Shown in pieces: positions 27,600-27,826 of a stretch of DNA of 27,826 nt (the first letter of the stretch is position 1; every line of letters starts with the position of its first letter). Made by a program: the position numbers and the translations under genes. A model generated the notes under the pieces. It did no database searches. It was not told the DNA's origin and was given only the letters and a program-made list of their open reading frames with translations. Source of the stretch: a virus; the IMG/VR virus record IMGVR_UViG_3300009431_000433, positions 1-27,826 of that record; one strand, given 5' to 3'.

Positions 27600-27826
27600 A
27601 TGTCAGGATATTTTGTATCACGTACGCTTGTAATAGGCGATTTAGACCTACAAGACGCTACTCCAGCTATTACCCTAAAAGACACAGACTGTACTGATAG
27701 TGACATTAATGCTCAATTAGCATGTAACGCTACTACAACTACCTCAGGTGCCGAGGATATTGATGTAACCCTAAAACAACAGGTTAACGGCACCTTAACA
27801 ACCTTCCTCACAGCCGATGCTGATGG
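27600..27826 (+). CDS. Second fibre-like protein with the duplicated module; cut at right edge
   Basis: ATG after AAGGAGCACTAG. The visible 75 codons give MSGYFVSRTLVIGDL..., then PAITLKDTDCTDSDINAQLACN and IDVTLKQQVNGTLTTFLTADADG, a close paralogue of the 25902 gene module. The rest lies outside the window. The paralogue's C-terminal domain suggests this one also continues into a different surface domain. Confidence 0.85.
   Translation, partial: MSGYFVSRTLVIGDLDLQDATPAITLKDTDCTDSDINAQLACNATTTTSGAEDIDVTLKQQVNGTLTTFLTADAD

Noticed and set aside
1-27826. tRNA genes, CRISPR arrays, insertion sequences and integrase or attachment sites
   Set aside because: I looked for cloverleaf, repeat-spacer and transposase signatures on both strands and saw none; a short, diverged tRNA could be missed by eye.

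Overview
This window is a piece of a tailed double-stranded DNA phage genome (Caudoviricetes-type, bacterial host). The evidence is a contiguous head-assembly block (large terminase, portal, scaffold, HK97-type capsid, decoration protein), a phage-style replication and recombination set (family A DNA polymerase, RecA, RusA resolvase, RecB-like nuclease), and very dense, overlapping small genes. Ribosome-binding sites are strong AGGAG types and the promoters are sigma70-like, so the host is a bacterium with ordinary sigma70 transcription. The two lipoprotein-like signals and the spanin-like pair hint at a Gram-negative host, but this is inference. No integrase, repressor, lysin, holin, tRNA or CRISPR array is visible. 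The phage is not named here because nothing in the sequence identifies it.

Layout. Positions 1-17242 are a leftward (minus-strand) array of about 46 tightly packed genes, many joined by ATGA or TAATG overlaps. From its promoter-proximal end (right) to its distal end (left) it holds: small unknown genes and a HAD phosphatase (14.9-17.2 kb); a PD-(D/E)XK nuclease, zinc-ribbon protein and metallophosphoesterase (12.4-14.5 kb); an HNH protein, a nucleoside deoxyribosyltransferase-like protein, small membrane peptides, a second metallophosphoesterase and a DUF1599-like protein (9.6-12.2 kb); DNA polymerase (7.3-9.1 kb); RecA, an AAA+ ATPase and RusA (3.8-6.4 kb); a MazG-like pyrophosphohydrolase; a secreted trypsin-like protease followed by a spanin-like pair (1.4-2.8 kb); and a DUF6745-like repeat protein cut by the left edge.

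Positions 17243-18013 are a gene-poor control region with divergent promoters. A leftward promoter (TTGACA-N17-TAGGAT) lies between two perfect 12-bp palindromes. A rightward promoter (TTGACA-N17-TATAGT) sits just after an operator-like inverted repeat and starts transcription almost on the terminase start codon. From 18014 to the right edge the plus strand carries terminase large subunit, portal, FmdB-type zinc ribbon, scaffold, major capsid, decoration protein, then a run of repeat-rich surface or fibre-like proteins, two of which share a duplicated N-terminal module. A weak hairpin follows the decoration gene and a probable terminator follows a small coiled-coil gene at 25.5 kb.

How it fits together. 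The leftward genes copy, repair and recombine DNA and adjust nucleotide pools; the rightward genes build the head. The most interesting non-coding signal is at 14.7-14.9 kb: a perfect consensus sigma70 promoter at the end of one gene, followed by a leader that folds into nested stems supported by G-U pairs on the transcribed strand. Eleven small genes (30-56 codons) with good ribosome-binding sites and coupled overlaps are also listed.
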